12,407 bases of DNA, taken from NCBI GenBank assembly GCA_025355255.1, contig JANYAA010000278.1, positions 1 through 12,407 of the forward strand, given 5' to 3'. The first letter of the stretch is position 1. Each line of letters begins with the position of its first letter. Position numbers and translations under genes: made by a program. Source of the DNA: Chloroflexota bacterium (GTDB lineage: Bacteria; Chloroflexota; Limnocylindria; Limnocylindrales; CSP1-4). Shown one piece after another: positions 1 through 5,266 of the stretch. The notes beneath the pieces are model-generated. The model saw only the letters and a list, made by a program, of their open reading frames with translations, was not told the DNA's origin and did no database searches.

Positions 1-617
1 GGGGCCGATATCGCGACCTCTGGTGGCTGCATGCCGAGCCACGCCCCGGCATGCGCGAGGCCCTGGCGCCTCTGCAGCGCTACATCGCGACTCCTGCGGT
101 GGCGCGCCACAGGCTTTTTGTCTGGGTCAGCCCATCCGTGCTGCCCGACCATCGGTTGCTCGTGTTTGCTCGCGACGACGACTACACGCTAGGCGTGCTG
201 CACTCAAGGTTTCACGAGCTGTGGGCTCTATCCACAGGCGGGCAGCTGCGAGAAGCAGAGTCGGGTTTCACGTACACGCCCACCACATGCTTCGAGACTT
301 TCCCGTTCCCGGACCCGACACTCGAGCAGCGCGCCACGGTGGGGGAGGCCGCCCACCGCCTCGTCGAGCTCCGCGACGGCTGGCTCAACCCGCCCGGCCT
401 CGCCCCGGCCGACCTCGCGAAGCGCACCCTGACCAACCTCTACAACCAGTGCCCAACCTGGCTCGCCAACGCCCACACCGACCTCGACGCCGCTGTCCTC
501 GCCGCCTACGGCTGGCCCGCCAACCTCGCCGACGCCGACATCCTTGAGCGTCTCCTCGCGTTGAACAGGGAGCGCGCAGAGGAGTCTCCGGGCGATATGA
601 AACGACTTGGACAGTGA
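1..617 (+). CDS. MmeI-like type IIL restriction-modification protein, C-terminal part (5' partial)
   Basis: The frame is open from the first complete codon at base 3 to the TGA at 615-617, so the gene begins upstream of the window and about 204 C-terminal residues are visible. They match the target-recognition and C-terminal regions of MmeI-like enzymes, which carry nuclease, adenine-N6 methyltransferase and DNA-recognition parts in one chain. Recognisable stretches are a hydrophobic strand followed by ARDDDYTLGVLHSRFHELWA, then YTPTTCFETFPFP, then a helical tail with LRDGWLNPP, LTNLYNQCPTWL and ending DADILERLLALNRERA. The methyltransferase motifs (NPPY type) and the nuclease domain would lie outside the window, so whether the enzyme is complete cannot be judged. 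The in-frame ATG at 51 is internal, because family-like sequence continues upstream of it. The stop overlaps the next gene by 4 bp. Confidence 0.85.
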   Translation, partial: GRYRDLWWLHAEPRPGMREALAPLQRYIATPAVARHRLFVWVSPSVLPDHRLLVFARDDDYTLGVLHSRFHELWALSTGGQLREAESGFTYTPTTCFETFPFPDPTLEQRATVGEAAHRLVELRDGWLNPPGLAPADLAKRTLTNLYNQCPTWLANAHTDLDAAVLAAYGWPANLADADILERLLALNRERAEESPGDMKRLGQ

Positions 618-1090
618 CTCGACCCGAAGATCTCCTTCGCCGCCTGACGGGCATCAGCACCCCGATCGTCGGACTGAGCTGGCAGCCCGCACCGTCCGAA
701 AGCGAAGCCGCCAACCGGGTGCTCGCGCTGTTGGAGGATCGGCGGGTTCTGTACGAGAACTACTCCTGGGAAGTACCTGAACAGTGCATCGACTCGGTTC
801 TTCGTATCCGCGAGGCCCTGACGACGGAGATCGGCATGCTGTCGCCGGACTCGCCCTTGGCGGCGAACCTCCGGGCGGTCAATGCGGCTTGTCGTAGGTT
901 CCTCCGCCAAGCCGGTGCTGCGGACGGGGTGGGAATTCTCATGCCGGGCTCCTTCCGACGCTGGCAGTTCGAGTCGGCGCTCGGTGAATTGCGCGCCTCG
1001 ATCGGCATTCACGTCGCAGTGATCGCTCAGGCTCACGGACTGCCGGTGCCTAGCGAACTCGTGAAGATCCTGCCGGAGGCCCCTGGTTAG
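614..1090 (+). CDS. DUF6650-like protein
   Basis: A 158-residue soluble protein that appears to belong to the DUF6650 family, function unknown; I recognise it from the N-terminal LTGISTPIVGLSW signature, the ALLEDRRVLYENYSWEVPEQC block at about 38-58 and the C-terminal FESALGELRASIGIHVAVIA stretch. There is no signal peptide or membrane segment. The start is GTG at 614, whose last three bases form the TGA stop of the MmeI-like gene, so translation is probably coupled to it. That coupling suggests a linked role with the restriction-modification protein, such as an accessory or regulatory subunit, but nothing in the sequence proves it. The family name is from memory of the motif and is less certain than the reality of the gene. 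Confidence 0.75.
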   Translation: MTRPEDLLRRLTGISTPIVGLSWQPAPSESEAANRVLALLEDRRVLYENYSWEVPEQCIDSVLRIREALTTEIGMLSPDSPLAANLRAVNAACRRFLRQAGAADGVGILMPGSFRRWQFESALGELRASIGIHVAVIAQAHGLPVPSELVKILPEAPG

Positions 1091-1199
1091 GTGATGACCA
1101 GCACACATCCTGCGGACCCGACCGAAGTGGTGCCCCGCACATCGGTGCCGCCTGTCATCGGGACTTGACCTTGCGGGCCTGTGGATCGACAGTGTGCAC

Positions 1200-1433
1200 A
1201 TGAGAGCACGCGGTACAGCGCACACCAAGATGGCTGGCGACGTGATCAGCCGAAACCCGCATGTCCTCGGTGGTTTGCCGGTGTTCGCTGGCACGAGGGT
1301 GCCCATCCGCGCCCTGTTCGAGTTCTTGGCGGCCGGCGACACAGTCGAGGAGTTCTTGGAGAACTACCCCAACGTGCGACGCGACCAGGTCAAGGCCGTG
1401 TTGGAGTCTGCGGGGCAGACTCTCCTGGTCTAA
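1200..1433 (+). CDS. DUF433 family antitoxin
   Basis: A small protein (77 residues from ATG 1200) of the DUF433 family, a helix-turn-helix-like fold that often pairs with DUF5615 PIN-like toxins. The hallmark is NPHVLGGLPVFAGTRVPI, followed by a helix, then AAGDTVEEFLENYPNVRRDQ and a short helix ending LLV. The start is uncertain: GTG 1194, ATG 1200 and ATG 1230 are all in frame, and none has a convincing Shine-Dalgarno sequence. Family members usually begin a few residues before the NP motif, which favours 1230, whereas 1200 is the first ATG. A TTGACC at 1165-1170 could be a -35, but no good -10 follows. The gene ends 4 bp before the DUF5615 gene, as expected for an antitoxin-toxin pair; it probably binds its own promoter and the toxin. 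Confidence 0.85.
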   Translation: MRARGTAHTKMAGDVISRNPHVLGGLPVFAGTRVPIRALFEFLAAGDTVEEFLENYPNVRRDQVKAVLESAGQTLLV

Positions 1434-1437
1434 CGCG

Positions 1438-1758
1438 ATGCTCGTCCTGCTCGACAACTGCCTCCCCGTGAAGCTGCGGGATCGCATCTCTGGGCACACG
1501 GTCGAGACGGCTGTCTATCGAGGATGGGCAGCCCTGGAGAATGGCGCCCTCGTGGCGGCCGCAGTCGGGGCTGGCTTCGGTGCCGTCGTGACGATCGATC
1601 AAGGGCAGGACTTCGTTCGTGCGGTCAGCGGGACGCCGATCATTGCAGTCCTCCTGCCTGGATTACAGGGCAGCAGGCTCGTCGACGTCCTGCCTTTCGT
1701 TCAACGGATCGAGCAAGCGCTCGGTGAGGCCACTCCCGGAGCCATCATTCGGCTCTAG
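1438..1758 (+). CDS. DUF5615 family PIN-like toxin
   Basis: A 106-residue PIN-like protein of the DUF5615 family, presumed to act as an RNase toxin. It starts with the acidic N-terminal strand MLVLLDNCLP (Asp6). It then shows GH at 19-20, the GWAALENGAL segment at 29-38 and the strand VVTIDQGQDF at 51-59 (Asp54). These are positions where PIN-like folds hold metal-binding acidic residues; the usual LxDxxL acidic residue is here read as the E34-N35 pair, a mild deviation. ATG 1438 lies 4 bp after the stop of the DUF433 gene with no clear ribosome binding site of its own, suggesting translational coupling. A longer reading of this frame back to 1261 would only overlap DUF433 out of frame. Family assignment is confident; toxicity is inferred from the pairing. 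Confidence 0.85.
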   Translation: MLVLLDNCLPVKLRDRISGHTVETAVYRGWAALENGALVAAAVGAGFGAVVTIDQGQDFVRAVSGTPIIAVLLPGLQGSRLVDVLPFVQRIEQALGEATPGAIIRL

Positions 1759-1923
1759 ATGACAGACGGACCGTTCGGGCCGACACACGGATGGCAGCCG
1801 GAGCAGACCATGACGGACGAATTGAAGTGTCGATCTCCAAGGTCGTTCGCGAAGGCGTGGAGAAGGCCGCCAGCGGATCTTGCCTGGACGGCGTGACAGC
1901 TGATGCCGAGCGCCAGATGACAG

Positions 1924-2658
1924 ATGACGGGGGGCCGCTATCCTTGGCAAATGGCAGAGAGTCAGCACTCGAACGGGGTTGACCCTCCCTACCTGCCGCC
2001 GCGCTCGCAGCGGGTGCTTGCCCGTCAAGCGATGCTGGCCTTCTCCGGGCGCCGCCAGCGGGGCGGTTCGGGCAGCGACCTTGAGCACCTAAGTCGCCGG
2101 CCACGCCTCGTGCCGAGCTGGGCGGACGAGGCGATCCGGGAGTGGCGGCGAGCCGGCATACGGTTTGGGGTGGCCGGCGGCCTCGCCGCAAACAACTACA
2201 TGCCGCCTCGCAACACCGACGACTTCGATGTCGCGCTGCAACTGGCGGACCTTTCCGCAGCCGGAGGGGCGGCCGCAGCGGCGGGGTGGCAACATCTCGG
2301 GCCTCTCGCGCTCTACGGCGGCCTCGAGGGGTCTGCTTGGAAGAACGGCGACGACGAGCTTGACCTGATTGGTGTGCCGGGCGAACTGGGCGAGCAGACG
2401 GTCGCTCAGGCGCAGGACAACTGCATCACGGCAGGGCTTCCGACCGTGACCCTGCCGTTCTTGGTCGTCTTGAAGCTGATCGCAGCCAGACCGGCGGACA
2501 CCGCCGATCTGTCACGGATGCTCGGGAAGGCGGACGACGCCGCGCTGGAGCGGACGCGCGAGGTGGTTGGGCGCTTCCTTCGGGACGAGGTGGCCGAGCT
2601 GGAGCAGTTCATCGCCTTTGGTCGCCTCGAGTATGGGCCCGCCGATCCGCCGGCGTAG
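1924..2658 (+). CDS. Nucleotidyltransferase-fold protein, solitary
   Basis: Up to 244 residues. The C-terminal two thirds form a minimal nucleotidyltransferase domain. Numbered from 1924, these are a GVAGGLAANNY glycine motif (GG at 85-86), NTDDFDV supplying the metal-binding Asp100 and Asp102, a third acidic strand DDELDLIG (Asp147), and LKLIAARPADTADLSRML at about 183-200, typical of the helical segment after such domains. Proteins of this type are found as toxins in AbiE-like or MNT systems, or as standalone enzymes. The first 60 or so residues are arginine/serine-rich and look unlike a folded domain, so the true start may be later: in-frame options are ATG 1951, ATG 2032 and GTG 2110, the last giving VPSWADEAIREW just before the glycine motif. 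No Shine-Dalgarno sequence settles it. I see no recognisable partner antitoxin. The 165-base gap before 1924 holds only short unsupported frames. Confidence 0.7.
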   Translation: MTGGRYPWQMAESQHSNGVDPPYLPPRSQRVLARQAMLAFSGRRQRGGSGSDLEHLSRRPRLVPSWADEAIREWRRAGIRFGVAGGLAANNYMPPRNTDDFDVALQLADLSAAGGAAAAAGWQHLGPLALYGGLEGSAWKNGDDELDLIGVPGELGEQTVAQAQDNCITAGLPTVTLPFLVVLKLIAARPADTADLSRMLGKADDAALERTREVVGRFLRDEVAELEQFIAFGRLEYGPADPPA

Positions 2659-2781
2659 CGCAAGTCCCGGGGCGCGCAGAGCCTGACCCGCACCTGCTGG
2701 GCCACCTGGAGGTCCACCTGCACTGTGTCCGTTCGTTCTGGTCCGCTCTGAAGCTGCCCGTGGAGCGCTCCAATCACGCAC

Positions 2782-2810
2782 AGTATACATAACTCCCCTT
2801 ATCGGAAGTC
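2782..2810 (-). promoter_or_regulatory. Orphan promoter/operator-like AT-rich dyad
   Basis: In a GC-rich surround this stretch is conspicuously AT-rich. On the minus strand it carries TATACT (2787-2782), a five-of-six match to a -10. Upstream of it is an imperfect inverted repeat ACTTCC-gataag-GGGAGT (2809-2792; arms agree at five of six positions) with TGAC just before. This looks like an autoregulated promoter of a small TA operon. However, the only minus-strand frame downstream (GTG at 2777) runs antisense into the nucleotidyltransferase gene and resembles nothing I know, so the site may be a leftover. The -35 match is poor and spacing would be about 19. Confidence 0.35.
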
Positions 2811-2844
2811 ATGTAGGAGAGTTCGAGGCGTCGCACGGCGATCA

Positions 2845-2903
2845 GGCGCGATGATCTCGGGCCTCGGGGAGTGCGGGCGGTAGCGGGACGCGTGAGCAGC
2901 CGG
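2845..2903 (-). pseudogene. Remnant of a second vapC 3' end, frameshifted
   Basis: This 59-base stretch aligns by hand with the 3' end of the intact vapC at 3972-4037. The first 15 bases are identical, about 49 of 59 positions match overall, and there is one 7-base gap. Read on the minus strand, the part beyond the gap encodes SRYRPHSPRPEIIAPD, corresponding to the vapC tail RRYRTYFPKLEIIAPT. The gap puts the preceding LLTRD-equivalent codons in another frame. The catalytic N-terminal part and the usual stop codon are missing. It sits right after the small partner gene of the nucleotidyltransferase pair and is best read as decay of a former neighbouring vapBC copy. Confidence 0.6.
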
Positions 2904-2923
2904 ACCGATGCTCGTGGTCGGCG

Positions 2924-3163
2924 TCAGTCTGGCGTGATGCGACGTTCCGCCCGAGCCTTCGCGATGAACGCGCGCCACAGGGCTCCAGACTCTTGGTAGT
3001 CGCGTTGCCCGAGGAGCGACAGGATGCGGCGCGCGACATCGCCGTCAGGATCCCGACGGACGAGGGCCAAGACGGGTCGCCAGTCGGCGAGCGTTCCATT
3101 CTCGAGCAGGTCGTCGAGCGCCGCCAGAGTGTGGCGCCTGTGGGTCAGGTGCCGGTGGATCAT
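2924..3163 (-). CDS. Small partner protein of the AbiEii-like nucleotidyltransferase
   Basis: A 79-residue, strongly helical, charged protein. Its sequence pattern (ALDDLLENGTLADWRPVLA, then RRDPDGDVARRILSLLG and ALWRAFIAKARA) matches small proteins I know as companions of chromosomal nucleotidyltransferase genes; I know no named domain for it. The ATG at 3163 overlaps the TGA of the upstream nucleotidyltransferase by 4 bp (ATGA), so the two are translationally coupled. By position it could be the antitoxin or regulator of the pair, although it lies downstream of the presumed toxin, opposite to the classical AbiEi-AbiEii order. No DNA-binding motif is evident, so protein-protein neutralisation is more likely than repression. 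Its role is an inference from linkage. Confidence 0.75.
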   Translation of the reverse strand: MIHRHLTHRRHTLAALDDLLENGTLADWRPVLALVRRDPDGDVARRILSLLGQRDYQESGALWRAFIAKARAERRITPD

Positions 3164-3888
3164 CGCATTGTCCCCAGGTCAGTCCAGCCTTGCCGGCGGT
3201 TCGCAGCAGCCGCAGCCAGTTCGACACTGAGCGCCTGGCACTGCTCTTCGACGCTTGACCACGTGCGCCACCGCGCGGCGATCCCTTTGTATTCGGCGAG
3301 GATGGGCTCCACCTCGTCGAGATCGAAGGGACGCGGCTGCGCAAGTTGGCGCATCAGTTGCTGGCGCACGGCCCCCTTGTCCGCGTCCTGCGGATACAGG
3401 GTATCGAGCGACGAAAGGGCGCGGGTCGAAGCCTCGAGACCAAGCTTGTCCGAGATTGCAGCTACGTCAAGGAAGTCGCGGGTTGCGTTGCGGTCGACGA
3501 TGAGCCACGCTTTGATCCGAAGTATCTCATTGGCCGTCGGAACGCGAAGTGGACCGCCCGCGGTGTCGATCAAGCGGGTCTCCAGCGGGGCAGCCCGCCG
3601 CTGGTTGCGAACGGTCGTCAGTATGCCGTCGAGCCGGCCCTTGATCACGACCGGGCGCTCGTGCCGCGCGGTCTGCCAGCCCGCAGCCGCCTCAAGTTGG
3701 ACGAGGATCTCGTCGAAACGGGAGGTCATCCCCAGGATCACGTGGTCAGCGTCTGCAGATCGCCGGTGACCAGCCTCAAGGGCGGCGGCGCTTCCACCAA
3801 CGAGCGTTGCATCCGGCAGGATGCGCTGGAGGTGCGCGGCGGACCGAAGCAGGACTTCCCACTCCGGTAGCAACTCACGTCCTGCCAT
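3160..3888 (-). CDS. AbiEii-like nucleotidyltransferase
   Basis: A 242-residue member of the AbiEii/nucleotidyltransferase-fold group. AbiEii-type toxins transfer nucleotides and arrest growth when not neutralised by a partner. Visible motifs are LVGGSAAALEAGHRRSADAD with the GGS loop at 31-33, the Ser/Asp-x-Asp motif (Ser44, Asp46, Asp48), a later acidic strand around Asp87, and VPTANEILRIKAWLIVDRNA followed by TRDFLDVAAISDKLG at about 117-150, a classic block of the family. The ATG at 3888 is preceded by a purine-rich AGGGAGAGGGAGG tract containing a Shine-Dalgarno sequence. The gene shares a 4-bp overlap with the small partner gene downstream and lies 76 bases after the vapC stop. Activity has to be inferred: the fold and metal ligands are seen, the target is not. 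Confidence 0.8.
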   Translation of the reverse strand: MAGRELLPEWEVLLRSAAHLQRILPDATLVGGSAAALEAGHRRSADADHVILGMTSRFDEILVQLEAAAGWQTARHERPVVIKGRLDGILTTVRNQRRAAPLETRLIDTAGGPLRVPTANEILRIKAWLIVDRNATRDFLDVAAISDKLGLEASTRALSSLDTLYPQDADKGAVRQQLMRQLAQPRPFDLDEVEPILAEYKGIAARWRTWSSVEEQCQALSVELAAAAANRRQGWTDLGTMR

Positions 3889-3923
3889 GTCCTCCCTCTC
3901 CCTGATCGCGGGGTCTTGGCGCC

Positions 3924-3929
3924 ATCATA
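3924..3929 (-). promoter_or_regulatory. Possible -10 element for the nucleotidyltransferase pair
   Basis: TATGAT read on the minus strand, a five-of-six match to the -10 consensus, placed about 35 bases before the ATG at 3888. No -35 match is found 16-18 bases upstream, so the element is weak evidence that this gene pair has its own promoter rather than relying only on read-through from vapBC. Confidence 0.3.
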
Positions 3930-3932
3930 CGC

Positions 3933-3959
3933 GGGGCCTCGGGAGCTCCCTGCTGCCCC
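3933..3959. repeat. Dyad between vapC and the nucleotidyltransferase gene
   Basis: A perfect 10-bp palindrome GGGAGCTCCC (3941-3950) is nested inside outer arms GGGGC (3933-3937) and GCCCC (3955-3959). In RNA from the minus strand it could fold just after the vapC stop, but no T-run follows, so it is not a typical factor-independent terminator. Its position next to the possible -10 of the following gene also allows an operator role. Confidence 0.45.
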
Positions 3960-3964
3960 TCCGC

Positions 3965-4372
3965 CTACGTCGGCGCGATGATCTCGAGCTTCGGAAAGTA
4001 CGTGCGGTAACGGCGCGGATCTCGCGTGAGCAATCGGTAGCCCGCCACGGCCGCATGGGCGCCGATGAAGAAGTCCGGCAGGACGCCACTTCGGGATCCG
4101 CCGCGGCGGCGGTAGTCCGCGAAGCAGCGGCCCGCCAGGAAGGCCGCAGGAAACGGCACCGGCTCGCGGCGGTAGAGATCGGCAGGCAGGGAGTCCTCCA
4201 AGCCTTCGATTGTCTGGAAGCCGGCAGCGAGCTCCCCATAGACGATTGGATTGATGACCACGACGGATGTCTCATGCGCGCGGGCTAGCGCAGCAGACGA
4301 CCAGTCCGCCCACGATGGATCGTCCGTAGTCACATCCACGAGCACGTTCGTGTCCACCAGGATCGGCGTCAC
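3965..4372 (-). CDS. vapC: VapC-type PIN domain RNase toxin
   Basis: A 135-residue PIN-domain endoribonuclease; VapC toxins cut tRNA or rRNA when released from their VapB antitoxin. All four expected acidic residues are present: Asp7 in ILVDTNVLVD, Glu47 in IVYGELAAGF, Asp100 in VLPDFFIGAHAA and Asp118 in LLTRDPRRYRTYFP. The length is normal and the protein looks intact. It starts at GTG 4372, which shares four bases (GTGA) with the vapB stop, giving translational coupling and the usual antitoxin-first order. A degraded copy of its 3' end lies about 1.1 kb downstream, beyond the nucleotidyltransferase pair. The cellular RNA target cannot be predicted from sequence. Confidence 0.93.
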   Translation of the reverse strand: MTPILVDTNVLVDVTTDDPSWADWSSAALARAHETSVVVINPIVYGELAAGFQTIEGLEDSLPADLYRREPVPFPAAFLAGRCFADYRRRGGSRSGVLPDFFIGAHAAVAGYRLLTRDPRRYRTYFPKLEIIAPT

Positions 4373-4611
4373 GGCTCGCCCCGCGTAAGCGCCATGAGTT
4401 GGTCAGTGGACATGGTGACATCGGCGTGGTGGCGACGAAGAGCCGCAACGGCGCGTTCGCCCCTCGTCGGCGTCTGCGTCGTGACGCCGGCCTTGACAAT
4501 GAACACCAGATCGCCGTCGATGAGGAACTCCACTTCCGTGTTCGGCAGGAAGCCAGCCCGCTCGCGGACGTCTTGCGGGATGGTCACCTGGCCCTTGCTC
4601 GTGATGCGCAT
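4369..4611 (-). CDS. vapB: VapB-type AbrB/SpoVT antitoxin
   Basis: An 80-residue antitoxin with an N-terminal swapped-hairpin AbrB/SpoVT DNA-binding domain (about residues 1-45; starts MRITSKGQVTIPQDVRERAG and continues with a VEFLIDGDLVFIVKA strand pair). The C-terminal tail (MSTDQLMALTRGE at 67-79) is of the kind that enters the toxin's active site groove. ATG 4611 has a strong Shine-Dalgarno GGAGG at 4622-4618 with 6-base spacing. A sigma70-like promoter and a perfect inverted repeat lie immediately upstream, as expected for an autoregulated TA operon. It overlaps vapC by 4 bp. Confidence 0.93.
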   Translation of the reverse strand: MRITSKGQVTIPQDVRERAGFLPNTEVEFLIDGDLVFIVKAGVTTQTPTRGERAVAALRRHHADVTMSTDQLMALTRGEP

Positions 4612-4623
4612 GCTCAGCCTCCG

Positions 4624-4645
4624 GTATTACTGAGCAAAGTAATAC
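4624..4645. promoter_or_regulatory. vapBC operator (perfect inverted repeat)
   Basis: GTATTACT (4624-4631) and AGTAATAC (4638-4645) form a perfect 8-bp inverted repeat with a 6-bp spacer, in an AT-rich island. It covers the -10 of the vapBC promoter and ends two bases before the Shine-Dalgarno sequence of vapB. The expected ligand is the VapB dimer or VapBC complex, giving autorepression; this is inferred from position and symmetry. Confidence 0.75.
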
Positions 4646-4667
4646 TGCGCGATGCGTCCCGTGTCAA
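4639..4667 (-). promoter_or_regulatory. vapBC sigma70-type promoter
   Basis: On the minus strand a perfect -35 TTGACA (4667-4662) is followed by a 17-base spacer and a -10 TATTAC (4644-4639; four of six). Transcription would begin near 4632, giving a leader of roughly 20 bases to the vapB ATG at 4611. The -35 begins only 5 bases after the last stop of the housekeeping operon, so vapBC can be expressed independently of it. Confidence 0.75.
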
Positions 4668-4672
4668 GCAGG

Positions 4673-5257
4673 CTAGGAGGCTTCCTCGAGCGGCCAAGTT
4701 GCGGCGTGGTCGCCCGTCGGCAGACCGTCGGCGTCAAGCACGAGCAGCAGCGACGGACCGCCGTCAGCCGCGAGCATCCGCCAGCGTTCGGCCGATGTGT
4801 GCGCAACCCGCCACGTAGCAGCCCTGACGGCCAGCCCGGGACCAATCTCCACGGCCGGTATCGATCGGCCCTCCCCCACTCCGGCGACGGCTGCCGGACC
4901 AGCGGCGGCAATGGCCGCGGTGATCGGCGATGCGCCGGCAAAGAGGGCGTGCGCAGGCGACCAGTCGAACACCAGCGGCTCCACCCCGCCAGGCCGCACA
5001 ACGTTGCCGTGCAGCCGCAGGGGTGTCCCGACCGGGTGCAGCGTGAGGAGGCCAGCCGCCGAGGTCAACTCAAGACGCGTGAGGTCGCCTGCGGGATCGG
5101 TCTCGACGAGCAGGACCTCGGCCAGGTGCCCGTCAGCGCCGGTGACGGCGGCCCGCCAGCGGCGGCCCCGCGAGCCCTCGGCCATCGACCATGCGAGGCG
5201 CTTCCCGCCCGGCAGCGTGAGAGCCCCGGCGCGGCGGAGGTGGCGAGGCTCGCTCAC
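4673..5257 (-). CDS. Conserved-looking hypothetical protein at the end of the housekeeping operon
   Basis: I do not recognise this 194-residue protein. It reads as alternating beta-type segments (AWSMAEGSRGRRWRAAV at 22-38, LAEVLLVETDPAGDLTRLEL at 45-64, LLTLHPVGTPLRLHGNVV at 70-87). A proline/alanine-rich stretch follows at 101-128, then a second strand-rich part ending in an aspartate and tryptophan-containing tail. There is no signal peptide and no convincing membrane helix; the alanine-rich stretch is too broken by Pro and Gly. No cysteine or catalytic signature stands out. It starts at GTG 5257, 9 bases after the hflX stop, with codon bias like its neighbours, so it is probably the last cistron of the operon. 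Function cannot be assigned. Confidence 0.7.
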   Translation of the reverse strand: MSEPRHLRRAGALTLPGGKRLAWSMAEGSRGRRWRAAVTGADGHLAEVLLVETDPAGDLTRLELTSAAGLLTLHPVGTPLRLHGNVVRPGGVEPLVFDWSPAHALFAGASPITAAIAAAGPAAVAGVGEGRSIPAVEIGPGLAVRAATWRVAHTSAERWRMLAADGGPSLLLVLDADGLPTGDHAATWPLEEAS

Positions 5258-5266
5258 GACATTCCG

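Noticed and set aside
1165..1200. TTGACC at 1165 as -35 of a leaderless promoter for the DUF433 gene.
   Set aside because: No acceptable -10 at 16-19 bases; the candidates (GACAGT, CAGTGT) are too far from TATAAT to list as a promoter.
506..1342. Long minus-strand frame of 278 codons opposite the DUF6650 and DUF433 genes.
   Set aside because: It is antisense to two recognisable protein families, rich in Arg, Ser and His, and has no family signature; typical of GC-rich shadow frames.
1759..1896. 45-codon plus-strand frame starting with ATG directly after the DUF5615 stop, and an overlapping 63-codon frame at 1791-1982, as possible antitoxins for the following nucleotidyltransferase.
   Set aside because: Neither shows a recognisable fold or motif, and neither has a clear ribosome binding site; composition looks like chance open frame in GC-rich DNA.
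2406..2777. Minus-strand frame from GTG 2777, just after the TATACT element, as the gene driven by that site.
   Set aside because: Most of it is antisense to the well-supported nucleotidyltransferase gene and its sequence is serine/arginine-rich shadow type; only four bases separate the -10 from the GTG.
4673..4690. Small hairpin GAGG-AAG-CCTC at the end of the 194-residue gene as a terminator for the housekeeping operon.
   Set aside because: Stem of only four base pairs inside coding sequence, with no following T-run.
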